Shown here piece by piece: positions 1 through 10,700 of a DNA stretch of 64,000 bases; positions within the stretch are counted from its first letter, which is position 1, and each line of letters starts with the position of its first letter. The notes under the pieces are model-generated. The model was not told the origin of the DNA. It did not search any database and worked only from the letters and a program-made list of their open reading frames with translations. The DNA lies in contig OX459100.1 of assembly GCA_949775045.1 (NCBI GenBank), positions 12,158,447-12,222,446 of the forward strand, written 5' to 3'. This DNA is from Metridium senile (Eukaryota; Cnidaria; Anthozoa; Actiniaria; Metridiidae). Both the position numbers and the translations under genes were made by a program.

Positions 1-777
1 GGCGATTTTTAATCGATTAGAACGCGCGCGTTTATATCAAACGAGCGAAATTAGCGAGCGAAAACTGGATTTGGGCTTCCTGTGGTGAGTCTGAATTTCT
101 TTTAAGGACCATTGGGAGAAATTGTAGCCTGCGTAGCGGCTCTCTAGGGGGAGGGGGGAGGGAGAGGGGAAAGGAGGAAGAGAGGGGCTGGGGGAGAGAG
201 AAGGGAAGGGAGAGCCTGCAATGGTCCTATTGTTTCATCGTTATTTCTCCTTCTGCTGGCGGAAGGAAAATTCCCATTGGTCGAGAGTACGTCAATCAAG
301 CTTAAGTAACAGATCAGCTGATTAAATACTGTGATAAGCGTATCTATAGTGGTATAAACATAATATAACATTACCTAAGGTTAACTGAGGTCACACGTGT
401 GCCGTTAGAAATATATTTACGGTTGTCCAAACTATATTTGTTGAATGAGAATTACGCTTACTTTGGTAAAAAGGAATTAACCTTGTCTTTCTGTTATTAT
501 CTGGGTCTTTTTATTTTCCATGGCCAATGATTACAAACAACTTGAAGACAGTTATCTATAATAATTATCTGAATGTGAGTTCACAAACGATCAGCGATTA
601 TTGATCCTAAGTCATCTAGATCTTTTCTACCCGAATGCCAAAATTTAAACAATTGCAGTAGGACTTTCATTTGGAATTATGTTTCAGTCCGTAAGAAAAT
701 AATATCCTTGTTTTTTACATTGTTTGAACCATATTGGTCTGCTTCATGTATATTTAACAAATTGCACATGGTTTTGA

Positions 778-924
778 GTTGTCTGTCCTCTTATTGACAC
801 ACTCTTGACGTCATAAAATGTTCAAAACTCAAGTGGAACCACGCGCGAGCGTAGCGAGGGGTTTCACTGCAAAGTTTTGAACATTTTATGACGTTAAGAG
901 TGTGTCAATAAGAGGACAGACAAC
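778..924. repeat. Near-perfect palindrome, ~50-bp arms
   Basis: The arm starting GTTGTCTGTCCTCTTATTGA is repeated in inverse orientation and ends at 924. The roughly 45-bp loop contains a CpG-rich GCGCGAGCGTAGCGAGGGG stretch. It lies inside the 125-2050 element and could form a hairpin or be the remnant of a small fold-back element. Confidence 0.8.
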
Positions 925-1629
925 GAAAAATCCATGTGCAATTTGTTTTTTACAACACAAACCAAAATAAATGTACAAAAAATAAAATGTAAGTTAACGG
1001 ACGAAAAATGACGAATTTGTCACGCATCGAACTCAATGGTTGCTACGGAAAATCTCACAATTTACGAAAATGATCTTTTTTTCAGCCGGAAAAAAAGAAG
1101 TAAGCCTATTTTTATACAGAAATATAGTGTACTGTTTGTCTTTAGAGAGCTAAGTGAAGTTAAACATGTACAAGAACGTCAAACATGGCCGATGAGCTGG
1201 GTTCAAGCATGGATAATATGGTTTAGGTTTCACTCTTTCAAACAAATTGCATAAAAAAGCATAAAAACTGATCATATAGAAGATTACACAATACTCGATA
1301 TGTCTAACCTTTGTATAACATTCTAAGCTTTTCAAATCAGTCCTGAAAGAATGGTATTGTTCATCCAAAATATAATTTTGAGCAGCCACGTTTTTGTTGA
1401 AAAGACTCCCAAAGACTACCGATTTGATTTTAAGTGAAAATTTGTCAAAAAGACTGAAAAAGCCATAAAATTAAAACGACAACAAAATGACAGCATAGTT
1501 ACATTTATTAAAATTTTCTACTTTCAGAAAAGTAATTTCCATTGATAATTTATCCATAAACTTGTTTTTAAAATCCTTTTTTGATGAAAAAACTTTGTCG
1601 CTGACAAACTTTCTCTCAATTCTGCTCGA

Positions 1630-1809
1630 GTGTTGTGTGACATGATGACGTGAGCACAGTGTGTCTGTCCTCTTATTGATCACGGTAAATTAACCAATCA
1701 GCGCGCGAGAATTCACACAAGTGTTGTGTGACATGATGACGTGAGCACAGTGTCTGTCCTCTTATTGATCACGGTAAATTAACCAATCAGCGCGCGAGAA
1801 TTCACACAA
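1630..1809 (+). repeat. Tandem duplication, two units of 91 and 89 bp
   Basis: Unit 1 is 1630-1720 and unit 2 is 1721-1809. They differ mainly by a 2-bp deletion. Each unit contains TCTGTCCTCTTATTGA, which also occurs in the 778-924 palindrome, and an AACCAATCAG motif resembling a CCAAT box. Confidence 0.85.
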
Positions 1810-2459
1810 GTGTTGTAAAATTGTGTTTTGACAGCAAACATAAGGGTATTTAAAAATGTCTCTCTGATTGGATAATTATGACAAGCGAAAATATCCATTG
1901 ATTGGGGGCGGATAACAATGAAACAATAGGACCATTGCAGGCTCTCCCTTCCCTTCTCTCTCCCCCAGCCCCTCTCTTCCTCCTTTCCCCTCTCCCTCCT
2001 CCTTTCCCCTCTCCCTCCCCCCTCCCCCTAGAGAGCCGCTACGCAGGCTAGAGAAATTGTTAAAAAAACGATAAAGTCTAAAATAGTGAAATAAAATAGC
2101 TAAGTCTTGAAAAACTATCAAATTAATTAACAATATAATTAATGAACATTTTGAGCCGGTCTCCAGCATTTTAAGTGCTTTAATCGCGCGTTTTTCGCTT
2201 TTCTTTTTTCAACGACTTGAAAAATAGGTCGCATCAGTTCGATATATACTCGTGTGTTCTAATCGATCAAAAATCGCCTGTCTCTGGATCCTGGGGTGCC
2301 TGTGATTCAACGTGTGACAAAAGGGAGAGCACGCGATGATATCAGTGTAAAATAATACAATATTGAATATGTATAATTCAAAATAAAATTAAAAAACGTT
2401 TTAGAGAAGCTTTCTGCTTGATTAAGTCAACATGTTATATTTAGAAGACCTATCATGTG

Positions 2460-2900
2460 AAGAGTATATCGAACAAGTTGGATGCATCGATGAGCGATTT
2501 TATGAAAATGGTAACATACACCATAAGCTAAGAGTGATACACTAAAGAGTGTTTCACGGGTTTATGAGAACCACTCTAACTTATACACCGTAAAAAAGAG
2601 TGTTACTGTGAAAATGGTCACTTTATACACCATAAAAAGAGAGTGTTACTTTACAAATGACAACTTAATTATACATCGTACAAAGAGTGTCACTTTCTGT
2701 AAAATGGGAACTGATTCACTTGTGCATTGAATATCTAGAGTTGTGCTAGGGGAGCCGACAATGGAAGCATTGGCAACCACAAATTCTTCAACTGTGAACG
2801 TGGCACAGGTGTTTTTGTCAGCTTGGACAAAATAAAGCAAAGAGGTAAACGAGAATAAAAACATTCTCCTCTCTCCTCTCTCCTCTCTCCTCTCTCCTCT
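2460..2900 (+). repeat. Segmental duplication, copy 1 (partner 20524-21310)
   Basis: This stretch and 20524-21310 align almost throughout once the 382-bp element at 20595-20976 is removed from the second copy. The shared part includes a degenerate ~45-bp tandem repeat built on TATACACCGTAAAAAAGAGT (2510-2720), one CAP-Gly exon and the start of a TCTCC microsatellite. A further shared piece lies at 3590-3655 and 22750-22812, so the duplication once extended into the region before the kinase gene. Confidence 0.85.
2739..2844 (+). CDS. CYLD-like CAP-Gly exon (isolated second-half exon)
   Basis: The 106-bp exon lies between an acceptor (ATCTAG) and a donor (G|GTAAAC). It reads as the C-terminal half of a CAP-Gly domain: a glycine/asparagine-rich turn, then KFFNCERGTGVFVSLDKI, matching the F-x-C-x4-G-x-F-V-x3-K-I pattern of CYLD CAP-Gly domains. 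Length and phase equal those of the exon at 21158-21263. CYLD proteins are deubiquitinases whose CAP-Gly domains bind partner proteins such as NEMO and TRAF2. The first-half exon is not seen, because the upstream sequence is transposon and then the window edge. It may be a gene fragment carried by duplication or the last visible part of a gene further left. Confidence 0.6.
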
Positions 2901-3235
2901 CTTATATGCTTTAGCAATACCTGTAATAATTGTAAAGGTCATGCTAATAAAGCGAATTCAAACCTCTCTCCTCTCTCATCTCTTCTTCTCTCCTCTTTTC
3001 TTTTCTTCTCTTTTCTTTTAATTCTTTTAATTATCTTCTCTTTTCTTTTCTTCTTTTTTTTCTTCTTTTCTTTTCTTTTCTTCTTTTCTTCTCTTTTCAT
3101 TTCTTGTCTTGTCTTGTCTTTTCATTTCTTTTCTTTTCTTTTTTTTTTTTCATTTTTTTTCTTCTCTTTTTATTTCTTTTCTTTTCTTTTCATTTTTTTT
3201 CTTTTCTTTTCTTTTCTTTTCTTTTCCTCCATAGT
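2865..3235 (+). repeat. Pyrimidine microsatellites (TCTCC)n and (TTTTC)n
   Basis: TCTCC repeats (2868-2902) are followed, after an 80-bp gap, by a long degenerate TTTTC/TTCTT tract (2960-3235). The strand is almost pure pyrimidine. The open frames across it have no coding character. The TCTCC part recurs at 21280-21320 in the duplicated copy. Confidence 0.95.
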
Positions 3236-3678
3236 CATCATTCTCCTCTTCAGTTCGTTTCTCAATAGCCATAATTCGTCTCTGTTCAGTTTCAGCATCG
3301 AGGTCAAGGAAACCGCTTACCCCCTGGATTGGTATACCCCTATTTCAAAAATATTTGTCAGAGATACGTTCGACACTCCCAGGCTACAAAGGATTTCGGT
3401 TCTTTCTATTGTTGTCCAAGTGGTAGGACTGTACCATTTAGGGTCCTTTTAGGTTTTTTCTCAAAAGTCAATTGCTCTATTAAAATAGGCTTAGCTGCCA
3501 AGAACATCGCATAGTCGTACCTTTTAGGGGTTGAAGTCAACACAGTTCTCGTAATTTAAGCGTACCTTTTAGGAGTCATTTGTCCCCCGGGACACATCCT
3601 TTAAGCTATATAATTGTTATTATTATACCTTACAAATAATCCTCCAATCACATGTCCGTATTTTAATCACATTCACAG
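3236..3678. other. Non-coding gap before the kinase exon
   Basis: No supported gene was found. 3590-3655 matches 22750-22812, a leftover of the segmental duplication. The last bases form the polypyrimidine tract and AG acceptor of the kinase exon starting at 3679. Confidence 0.6.
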
Positions 3679-4436
3679 CTGGACAGCTGGAAGATGATCA
3701 ACAGCAACATGCAGGTACACGTGGACAGCTTGAGAGTGAGCAGCAACAACATGCAGATACACGTAGACAGCTCGAGAGTGAGCAGCAACAACACGCAGAT
3801 ACACGTAGACAGCTTGAAAGTGAGCAGCAACAACACGCAGATACACGTAGACAGCTCGAGAGTGAGCAGCAACAACACGCAGATAAATGTAGACAGCTCG
3901 AGAATGAGCAGGAAGAACACGCACATACGCGTGGACAGCTCGAGAGTAAGCAGCAACAACACGCAGATAAATGTAGACAGCTCGAGAGTGAGCAGCAACG
4001 ACACGCAAATACACGTGGACAGCTTGAGAGTAAACAGCAACAACACGCAGATAAATGTAGACAGCTCGAGAGTGAGCAGCAACGACACGCAAATACACGT
4101 GGACAGCTTGAGAGTAAACAGCAACAACACGCAGATAAATGTAGACAGCTCGAGAGTGAGCAGCAACGACACGCAAATACACGTGGACAGCTTGAGAGTA
4201 AGCAGCAACAACACGCAGATAAATGTAGACAGCTTGAGAGTGAGCAGCAACGATATGCAAATACACGTGGACAGCTCGAGAGTGTGCAACAAGAACACGC
4301 AGATACACGTGGACAGCTGGAGAGTGAGCAGCAAGAACACGCAGATACACGTGGACAGCTCGAGAGTGAGCAGCAACAACATGCAGATACACGTGGACAG
4401 CTCGAGAATGAGCAGCAAGAACACGCAGATACACTA
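3679..4436 (+). repeat. 42-bp coding tandem repeat with 84-bp higher-order unit
   Basis: There are about 18 units of 42 bp. Because 42 is a multiple of three, the array stays open in several frames on both strands; only the plus frame that continues into the kinase is taken as coding. Between about 3964 and 4200 an 84-bp double unit (a DKCRQLESEQQ half and an ANTRGQLESKQQ half) repeats three times with almost no change, pointing to recent unequal exchange. Confidence 0.95.
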
Positions 4437-5114
4437 AATGAAAAACATGACCTTGAAAGAAGAATGGAAGAAGCTCAACACAGAATAACGGAACTAGAGT
4501 CTACTCTCGTAACAGCACAACAGGCCTTGGAGACACATCACAATTCATCTGAATCAACTGACTGGGTCTTAGAGAGACAAGAGATTGAACTAACAGATAA
4601 AGTAATAGGGATTGGAGGTTGGGCTAGTGTTGTTGAAGGGAAGTTCCGTGGAATGATAGTCGCAGTGAAGAAAATTCACGAACTTATCCTATCACCTCAT
4701 AACAGGCGGCTTTTTGAGCGTGAGATGAACATTGCTGCAAGGTGTCGTCATCCTTGTCTTCTTCAGTTCATTGGAGCTACTAATGACGACAACAGTCCGC
4801 TCTTCGTGACAGAACTACTAGACACAAGTTTGAGAAAAGTTTTACAAGATCGGGAATTGAAGCCTAATGAGGTGACAACTATGTCACTTGATGTTGCAAG
4901 GGCGTTAAACTACTTGCATCTTAATCATCCTACTCCCATAATCCACCGGGATATCAGCAGTGCAAACGTGTTACTATGGAAACACAGAGATAGTTGGAGG
5001 GCCAAAGTATCAGACTATGGCACAGCAAACTTCATGCATTACTCTATGACTATTTGTCCTGGTGCTGTGGTCTACTCTGCTCCTGAAGCACAAACATCTA
5101 GACAATCACCAAAG
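3679..5114 (+). CDS. TKL-type protein kinase, coiled-coil array plus kinase domain (exon, 5' exons not found)
   Basis: The exon follows an acceptor (TTCACAG) and enters with two bases of a split codon. It first encodes about eighteen 14-residue repeats of the form QLESEQQQHADTRG (3679-4436), strongly predicted to be a charged coiled coil, then a linker, then a kinase domain. Visible kinase parts are a glycine-rich loop GIGGWASVVEG (about 4611), the VAVKK lysine (about 4669), an HRDISSANV catalytic loop (about 4944) and a DYG metal-binding triplet in place of DFG (about 5013). The APE motif is at about 5083. The exon ends in phase 0 at SPK|GTAAGC and joins the exon at 12218. Sponges have expanded families of such kinases. 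The HRD aspartate, loop asparagine and DYG aspartate are kept, but the usual HRDxK lysine is serine. Substrate and pathway cannot be read from sequence. Confidence 0.88.
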
Positions 5115-5136
5115 GTAAGCATGTTAGGAGTTGTAA

Positions 5137-5260
5137 TCATCACCATCATCATCATTATTATCATCATCATCATCATCATCACCATCATCATCACCATCAT
5201 CATCATTATTATCATCATCATCATCATCATCAACATCATTTTTATCATCATCATTATCAT
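5137..5260 (+). repeat. (ATC)n microsatellite, target of the BEL/Pao insertion
   Basis: ATC repeats with scattered ATT units run to 5260 and resume at 11546 after the retrotransposon. The ATCAT at 5256-5260 is the left target duplication. Confidence 0.95.
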
Positions 5261-5423
5261 TGTAAAGACTTAAAATGTAAACAACCAGAGAAACTCTCTT
5301 AGCCTCTATTTAATATATTTGAACCACAATTAAGACCGAGTAAGTTATTACAAAACAAGCGAGGTTTCTGATGGTTGCGATTCCTCCTCCGCGCAAGGCA
5401 CGTCGGGAATTCTCGTTGTAACA
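5261..5423 (-). repeat. 3' LTR of the BEL/Pao element
   Basis: 163 bp, TG...CA on the plus strand, identical to 11383-11545. It starts TGTAAAGACTTAAAATGTAA and ends GGAATTCTCGTTGTAACA. Confidence 0.95.
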
Positions 5424-5522
5424 TACCGGCCCCGAATGAGCCACTGGCTTATTCTAATTACACTTTACAACGAAACTATATATCTAGTACAAACAATTTA
5501 AACGTTATAACTGTCAATGTTC

Positions 5523-7736
5523 TTAATTGAGTTGTCCTTCCAGTAGACACAGTTTCCTCACATCTCTTCGTAGGGTAGTAGTGGCAGTTTTGACCAGTAG
5601 TTGTCTGACCATTCCATGCTTGTCAGGGTAAACTTCTTGGACAACGCCCTTAGGCCATTCTCTTCTTTTCACTCTGTCGTCCACGACCAGTACAAGATTG
5701 CCAACTTTGAAATTACGGTGAGGAACTGTCCACTTCTGCCTGAGTTGTAAGGTTGGCAGGTATTCACGGATCCATCTCTTCCAAAAAGCATTGGCTATGG
5801 CTTGCGCTGCTCTCCAACGCTTGTTGTAGACGTCGTCTTTAGCTACAACATCTAGGGGTAGACTGGCATTGCTCTTTAACAGCAATATCTTGTTTGGCGT
5901 CAATGCTTCTGCATCAAAGGGGCTGTCAGAAACAGGCGTTAATGGACGGTCGTTAAGGATTCTTTCTACCTCTGCCATGAGGGTCAATAGAGTCTCGTCT
6001 GATACAATCTGTTCCTGCAGTAAGGCTCTCAGTATCTTTCTCACCGACCTGATCATGCGCTCCCACACTCCTCCTTGATGACTAGCTTCGGGTGGATTGA
6101 AGTGCCACTGGACTTCATCACGCCGTAGACGATTACCGATCTTGTCTTGATTCAAGCGTAGCAAGGCTTCACGAAGCTCTCTCTCGGCGCCTTTAAAGTT
6201 AGTGCCATTGTCACTAAAAATTTCCTTTGGTACACCACGTCTTGCCACAAATCGTTGGTATGCGCAGATAAACGAATCACTTTCCAGGGTATGTGCAATT
6301 TCTACGTGCACAGCTCTGACGGAAAGGCAGGTAAATAAACAGCCGTAACGCTTTACTCTACTGCGGCCTTGTTTAACACTTAGTGGACCAAAGTAGTCTA
6401 CTCCAACTCTTGTAAATGGCGGTTCTGAGGGAACGAGTCTGGCTGCTGGGAGAGGTGCCATCATCTGCTTACCAGGTCTTGCGTTTCTTTTCTTACAATC
6501 GACACAATTGCCGATTACTCTCCTAACTGCGGAGTGTCCTTGTATAATCCAATACCTTTGTCGGATTGTTGCTAACACTTGAGTAGGACCTGAATGTCCT
6601 GCAATTACATGGTAACTTCTTACCAGTAGATCTGTAATATGGTGCTTGTTGGGTATGATAATAGGATGTTTTGCATCAAACGGTAAAGATGCTTTCTCGA
6701 GTCGTCCTCCTACTCTAAGTAGCCTGTTGTGGAGAACTGGGTTAAGTTTGCGCAAGGCACTGGTTGCACTCACAGGTTTAGTGGATTGTTCATTCTTTGT
6801 CTTGAGAATGGCATACTCATCTGGAAAGGCTTTCAATTGAACGTGAATCACTATCACTGCTGTAGCTTGCGTTATCTCGTGGACAGTCAGAGGTCCTTGT
6901 GATAGAGTTCCTTTGAGCCTTTTAGGTAGATACTTGTGACACATATAAGCTTTGAAGCGGATAATCCATGCAACGGCCTTCTGTAGTCGATACCACTCCG
7001 AGTAACGATTAAAGAGAGTAGTAATTTTGTCTTCTTGCTTGGATATAATATTGACTTGGACTTCTTTCTTTACTTCGGGATCATCTGCCGACAGTTCTGA
7101 GATAACATCTGGTGTTGCTGGCCAAGTACTCTCGTGAGACCAAAGGAATTCTGGTCCTCTTAGCCATCGGTTGAGTTTGTCGGGGTTACAGTCGTTGATG
7201 CCACGCGAGGCAATATCAGCTGGGTTGATTGCTGTATTTACGTAACGCCACTGTGACGTTTGTGAACTTTCTTGGATTGCGCTGACTCTGTTTGCGACGA
7301 ATGTCTGAAAACGTCTTGACTGATTTCTTAAGTACTGTAACACAGATGTTGAGTCAGTCCAATATGTTGTACTGTCAATATGATAATCTAACGCTTGACT
7401 GATGATACTGTTCAGCTTGGTTGCAACTACAGCTGCTGATAGCTCCAGCCTGGGAATAGTAACTGTCTTCATAGGTGCGACGCGGGATTTCCCTATAACG
7501 AAGGAACAATGTATATTGTCTTTAGAGTCAATAAGACGTAGGTATGACACTGCACCGTATCCAGTTTGAGATGCGTCGCTAAAATGATGTAGTTGAACTT
7601 CTCGTAGCTGCTCGAAGTCTGGTGGTTTAAAACAGCGTGGTACTGACACAGCTTGTAGCCTGGGTAGGTTGTTCAGCCATGTTTCCCATTTAATAAGCTT
7701 GGACTCTGGAACTCTTTCATCCCAGCTATAGTTCAA
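5523..7736 (-). CDS. BEL/Pao pol, RNase H and integrase part (737 aa)
   Basis: This is the downstream part of the retrotransposon polyprotein. An RNase H region begins with HHFSDASQTGYGAV (about residues 51-64) and has a later WTDS. The integrase has an H-H-C-C zinc region (around HVIAGHSG ... CVDCKK, about 380-415) and a catalytic core with aspartates in GVDYFGPL (about 447) and FSDNGTNF (about 508) and a glutamate in GGVWERM (about 557). A C-terminal DUF5641-like tail with RREWPKG follows. It overlaps the upstream frame by 11 bases in another frame. The methionine given as the start is only the first ATG after the shift, so this is better read as the rest of one polyprotein. All integrase catalytic acids are present. 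Confidence 0.9.
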   Translation of the reverse strand: MNYSWDERVPESKLIKWETWLNNLPRLQAVSVPRCFKPPDFEQLREVQLHHFSDASQTGYGAVSYLRLIDSKDNIHCSFVIGKSRVAPMKTVTIPRLELSAAVVATKLNSIISQALDYHIDSTTYWTDSTSVLQYLRNQSRRFQTFVANRVSAIQESSQTSQWRYVNTAINPADIASRGINDCNPDKLNRWLRGPEFLWSHESTWPATPDVISELSADDPEVKKEVQVNIISKQEDKITTLFNRYSEWYRLQKAVAWIIRFKAYMCHKYLPKRLKGTLSQGPLTVHEITQATAVIVIHVQLKAFPDEYAILKTKNEQSTKPVSATSALRKLNPVLHNRLLRVGGRLEKASLPFDAKHPIIIPNKHHITDLLVRSYHVIAGHSGPTQVLATIRQRYWIIQGHSAVRRVIGNCVDCKKRNARPGKQMMAPLPAARLVPSEPPFTRVGVDYFGPLSVKQGRSRVKRYGCLFTCLSVRAVHVEIAHTLESDSFICAYQRFVARRGVPKEIFSDNGTNFKGAERELREALLRLNQDKIGNRLRRDEVQWHFNPPEASHQGGVWERMIRSVRKILRALLQEQIVSDETLLTLMAEVERILNDRPLTPVSDSPFDAEALTPNKILLLKSNASLPLDVVAKDDVYNKRWRAAQAIANAFWKRWIREYLPTLQLRQKWTVPHRNFKVGNLVLVVDDRVKRREWPKGVVQEVYPDKHGMVRQLLVKTATTTLRRDVRKLCLLEGQLN

Positions 7737-10700
7737 ACTGCAAAGATTCCGGCTGTAGAAGTTGTTTGGTAGGTAGAATGATAGGTGCTACAAACCCTAA
7801 CGGGTCATACATAGCGCTTACAGTAGAGAGGATACCTCTTCTAGTTGGTGCTTTTTCCTTCTCTACAGTTCTGAAATTAAAAGTGTCAGTTTGCATGTTC
7901 CACTGTAATCCTAGAGTAGATTGAATTAATGGTTCTTGTAGATCCAGGTCGAGCAGTGACGTTGCTCTGTCTTTCTCTGGTATTGTAGCCAATACTTGTT
8001 TACTGTTACTGTTCCACTTCGTCAAATTAAATCCTCCCTTTGAAAGAAGATCTCGTAGTTGCTTCACAAGTATGATGGCTTCATCTGTAGATGGAACAGA
8101 TTTTAGGCAATCATCAACATAAAAGTTCTTGTTGACTGTTTCAATTGTTGCAGTGTCATAGTCATTCTGATTGTCGTGGGCTGTTTTACGAAGTGAGAAA
8201 CTTGCACAGCTTGGGGAAGATGTAGCCCCAAAAAGGTGTACCAGCATCTGATGATCAGTTGGCTCCTTTGTTAGATCTCCGTCAGGCCACCACAAGAATC
8301 GTAATGAGTCTGTATCATCTGGGCTCACCCGAACTTGATGAAACATTCCTTTCACATCTGAAGCTAAGGCAATGAGTTCCTGTCGGAATCGCACGAGTAC
8401 TCCGACCAAGCTGTTCGTAAGGTCCGGTCCTTGCAGTAAGTTGTCATTTAAAGAAGTACCTTCATAACGAGCAGCACAGTCAAAAACAACCCTCACTTTG
8501 TTAGGCTTTAAAGCATGTGTAACGGGGTGGTGTGGTAGATACCATATACGGTCAAGTTTCTTGTCAGCTATCTCGTTGTCTGTTAACTCTCGAGCATGAT
8601 CGTCATTAATGTAACTGTTCATAGTCTCTTTATACCTTTCTAGCAGTCGCGAGTCTCCGAGTAGGCGCCTCTTCAACGAGCGAAGTCTTCGTTCTGCAGA
8701 GACCCGGTTGTTTGGTAGCTTCAAGTTTGCATCCTTCCATGGGAGACCAAGTTGAGGCCACGAGGCAATGTCTTTGTCGGTTGGAATACTCTGAGATGAA
8801 ATGGATAACTTGTCTACTGTCCATACATTATCAAGATCAATAACTTCTGTTGTACAAGTTCCTTTAATCGTAAGCTTTACTTCACGTCCCGTCCGTTTAG
8901 TAGTTTGTCCATTTACCGTTGAGATAGAGAAGTCCTTCGGAGTACTTTGCAGTCCAAGTTCATCAACCAGACGTTCAGTACAAAGTGTAACATCCAAACC
9001 TGGATCAAGAAGAGCATATGTCTCTATTTGTGCCGATCTGCCGTCGTCTGACATCACTGTAACTGGGACGGTGCGAAGACTTACTCTGGCTCTTTTGTTG
9101 GTACTGGTAGAGCCGCAATGACCGGTAGCTCCGGCCCCATTTGCTTGACTAGGGGTAGCTTGTGGCAAGTTCCATGCATTTGTAGTAGATGTAGTAGGTT
9201 GAACATTGTTTGTAACGTCACTATACTGAACTATTGGGTGTAAAAATGTGTGATGTTTCCGACCACACCCTTGTACTCTACACGTGTTATCACTCCTACA
9301 GTTAACTGCAAGATGATTTCGTCCAAGACAATTATGGCACAGTCTTGCTTGCATTGTAAATTCCCTTCTTTGTTGGGGTGTCTTTTCTTTGAATTTTTCA
9401 CAACGTGTCAGCTTGTGTGGACCCGAACACATTGGGCATTTTGATGTTAAGTTTTTCGCGTCACGTGTTTGTATATCAGCTTGTGTAGACTCGAACGCAT
9501 GTGTAGCTAGAGTTGTTGCCTTCGTTGTATGTCCAAAGTTGGGTTGCCTCCTGCCGAGGGTGTTCTTGCAACGGTTCAGGGGGATGTCTCTGTCAGGGGC
9601 TGAACCAACAATCATGCCGTACATAGTATTAGCAAGTGTAGCTCTTTCGTCGATGAATTTTGTTAAATGTTCAAAGTTAGGTTCTGTTCCTCGAGCAATG
9701 AGTGTTCCTGCCTTATCGGCCCATTTACCCTGTAGGTGCACTGGTAGACGTTTAACAACTTTTACAAGATTATCCGAGCTGTTAATATCAGCTTCAAAGC
9801 CCATACTGGCTAATGTTAGCTGACAGTTCTGCATTTGTGAGGCTAACTCTGTAAGACCAGCTGCATCTGAAGACTTTAGTTGAGGACCATTCACTAAACG
9901 ATTGATGTACGCATGAGCAATCACATGTTTTTGGCCATATCGTGAGTGGAGAATTTCCTTGGCTTTCTCATACGCTTTCTCTTTGTCGTCAATAATAATA
10001 CAGTTCTTAATCGCTTCACGTGCTTTTCCAGAGCATTGCTGAATTAGATATGTCAGCTTGGAGTCTGCATCAGTTAGTTGGCGTTCAATATTGATTTCAA
10101 AGTTCTTTATAAATGTCCAGTAATTGACAGGATTACCATCAAATGTTAAGAGTTCCTTTTTAGGCATCTCAAATCCAACCCTGAGTGATGTAGCCATGAG
10201 TGACATAGCTTCTTGCTGTTGTTTTAGTAGTAACTCTAAGTCCTTTCTTTCAACCAGTTCACTGTTAGTAGACACATGAGATGATAACTTGCTTTCATTT
10301 ACTATCACAGGGTCTTCTTTGAAATCTTGATTAATATTAACATTTGTATGAGGGGTAGAGGTCATTGGCTCTGGCTGAGGTAGCAGGTCCTTTGTCCATT
10401 TTAGCTTGAAGCATGATGGTGTCATTAATACACTCTTGACACTGTCCTGATCGTCCTCGACATCACACCTTGCTGATGGGATCCCTTTGTTATTAGTTGC
10501 TCTTTCAATTTCGATCTCTTTCTGTTTAATATCCTTTAGAATATTCAATTGTTCGTTTTTAATGTCAGCAATTTCACGTTGTAATTGCGTTTGTCGTACA
10601 AGACGTTTATATTCCAGTTCGAGGCGATCGACCGCTTCTGTCATGCTATCGATACTTGCTTCACTACGTGTTTCCAGCTCAATTCTAGTCGGGGATTTTG

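Larger units (their letters stand above)
125..2050. mobile_element. MULE-like non-autonomous element, 9-bp target duplication
   Basis: The ends are inverted copies (TAGCCTGCGTAGCGGCTCTC at 125 and its complement ending at 2050) and are continued by a long purine-rich or pyrimidine-rich inverted arm (about 140-240 and 1910-2030). The flanks repeat GAGAAATTG at 116-124 and 2051-2059, a clean 9-bp target duplication. A 9-bp duplication fits Mutator-like elements, but no transposase is present to confirm this. The first 11 bp of the TIR are shared with the element at 46290-48498. Confidence 0.8.
1..2278. mobile_element. DNA transposon with ~23-bp TIRs (non-autonomous, outer element)
   Basis: The window opens with GGCGATTTTTAATCGATTAG, and its inverted match GTTCTAATCGATCAAAAATC ends at 2278, with one mismatch over 23 bp. 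No transposase frame is present. A second element (125-2050) fills most of the interior, so the original outer element was only about 350 bp. Its target duplication cannot be checked because the left flank is outside the window. Confidence 0.7.

Noticed and set aside
2449..2511. Possible small exon reading EEYIEQVGCIDERFYENG, partly kept at 20525-20577
   Set aside because: The similarity is explained by the segmental duplication. Inserting it between the CAP-Gly halves would break the domain, and the third paralogue has no such exon.
3663..4434. Long minus-strand frames (253 aa) and a second plus frame across the kinase repeat array
   Set aside because: Repeats with a period divisible by three keep several frames open. 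Only the frame continuing into the kinase domain has a gene context.
5072..5260. Met/Ile-rich frames over ATC repeats (also 11470-11718, 19362-19811, 13747-13968)
   Set aside because: Pure microsatellite translation.
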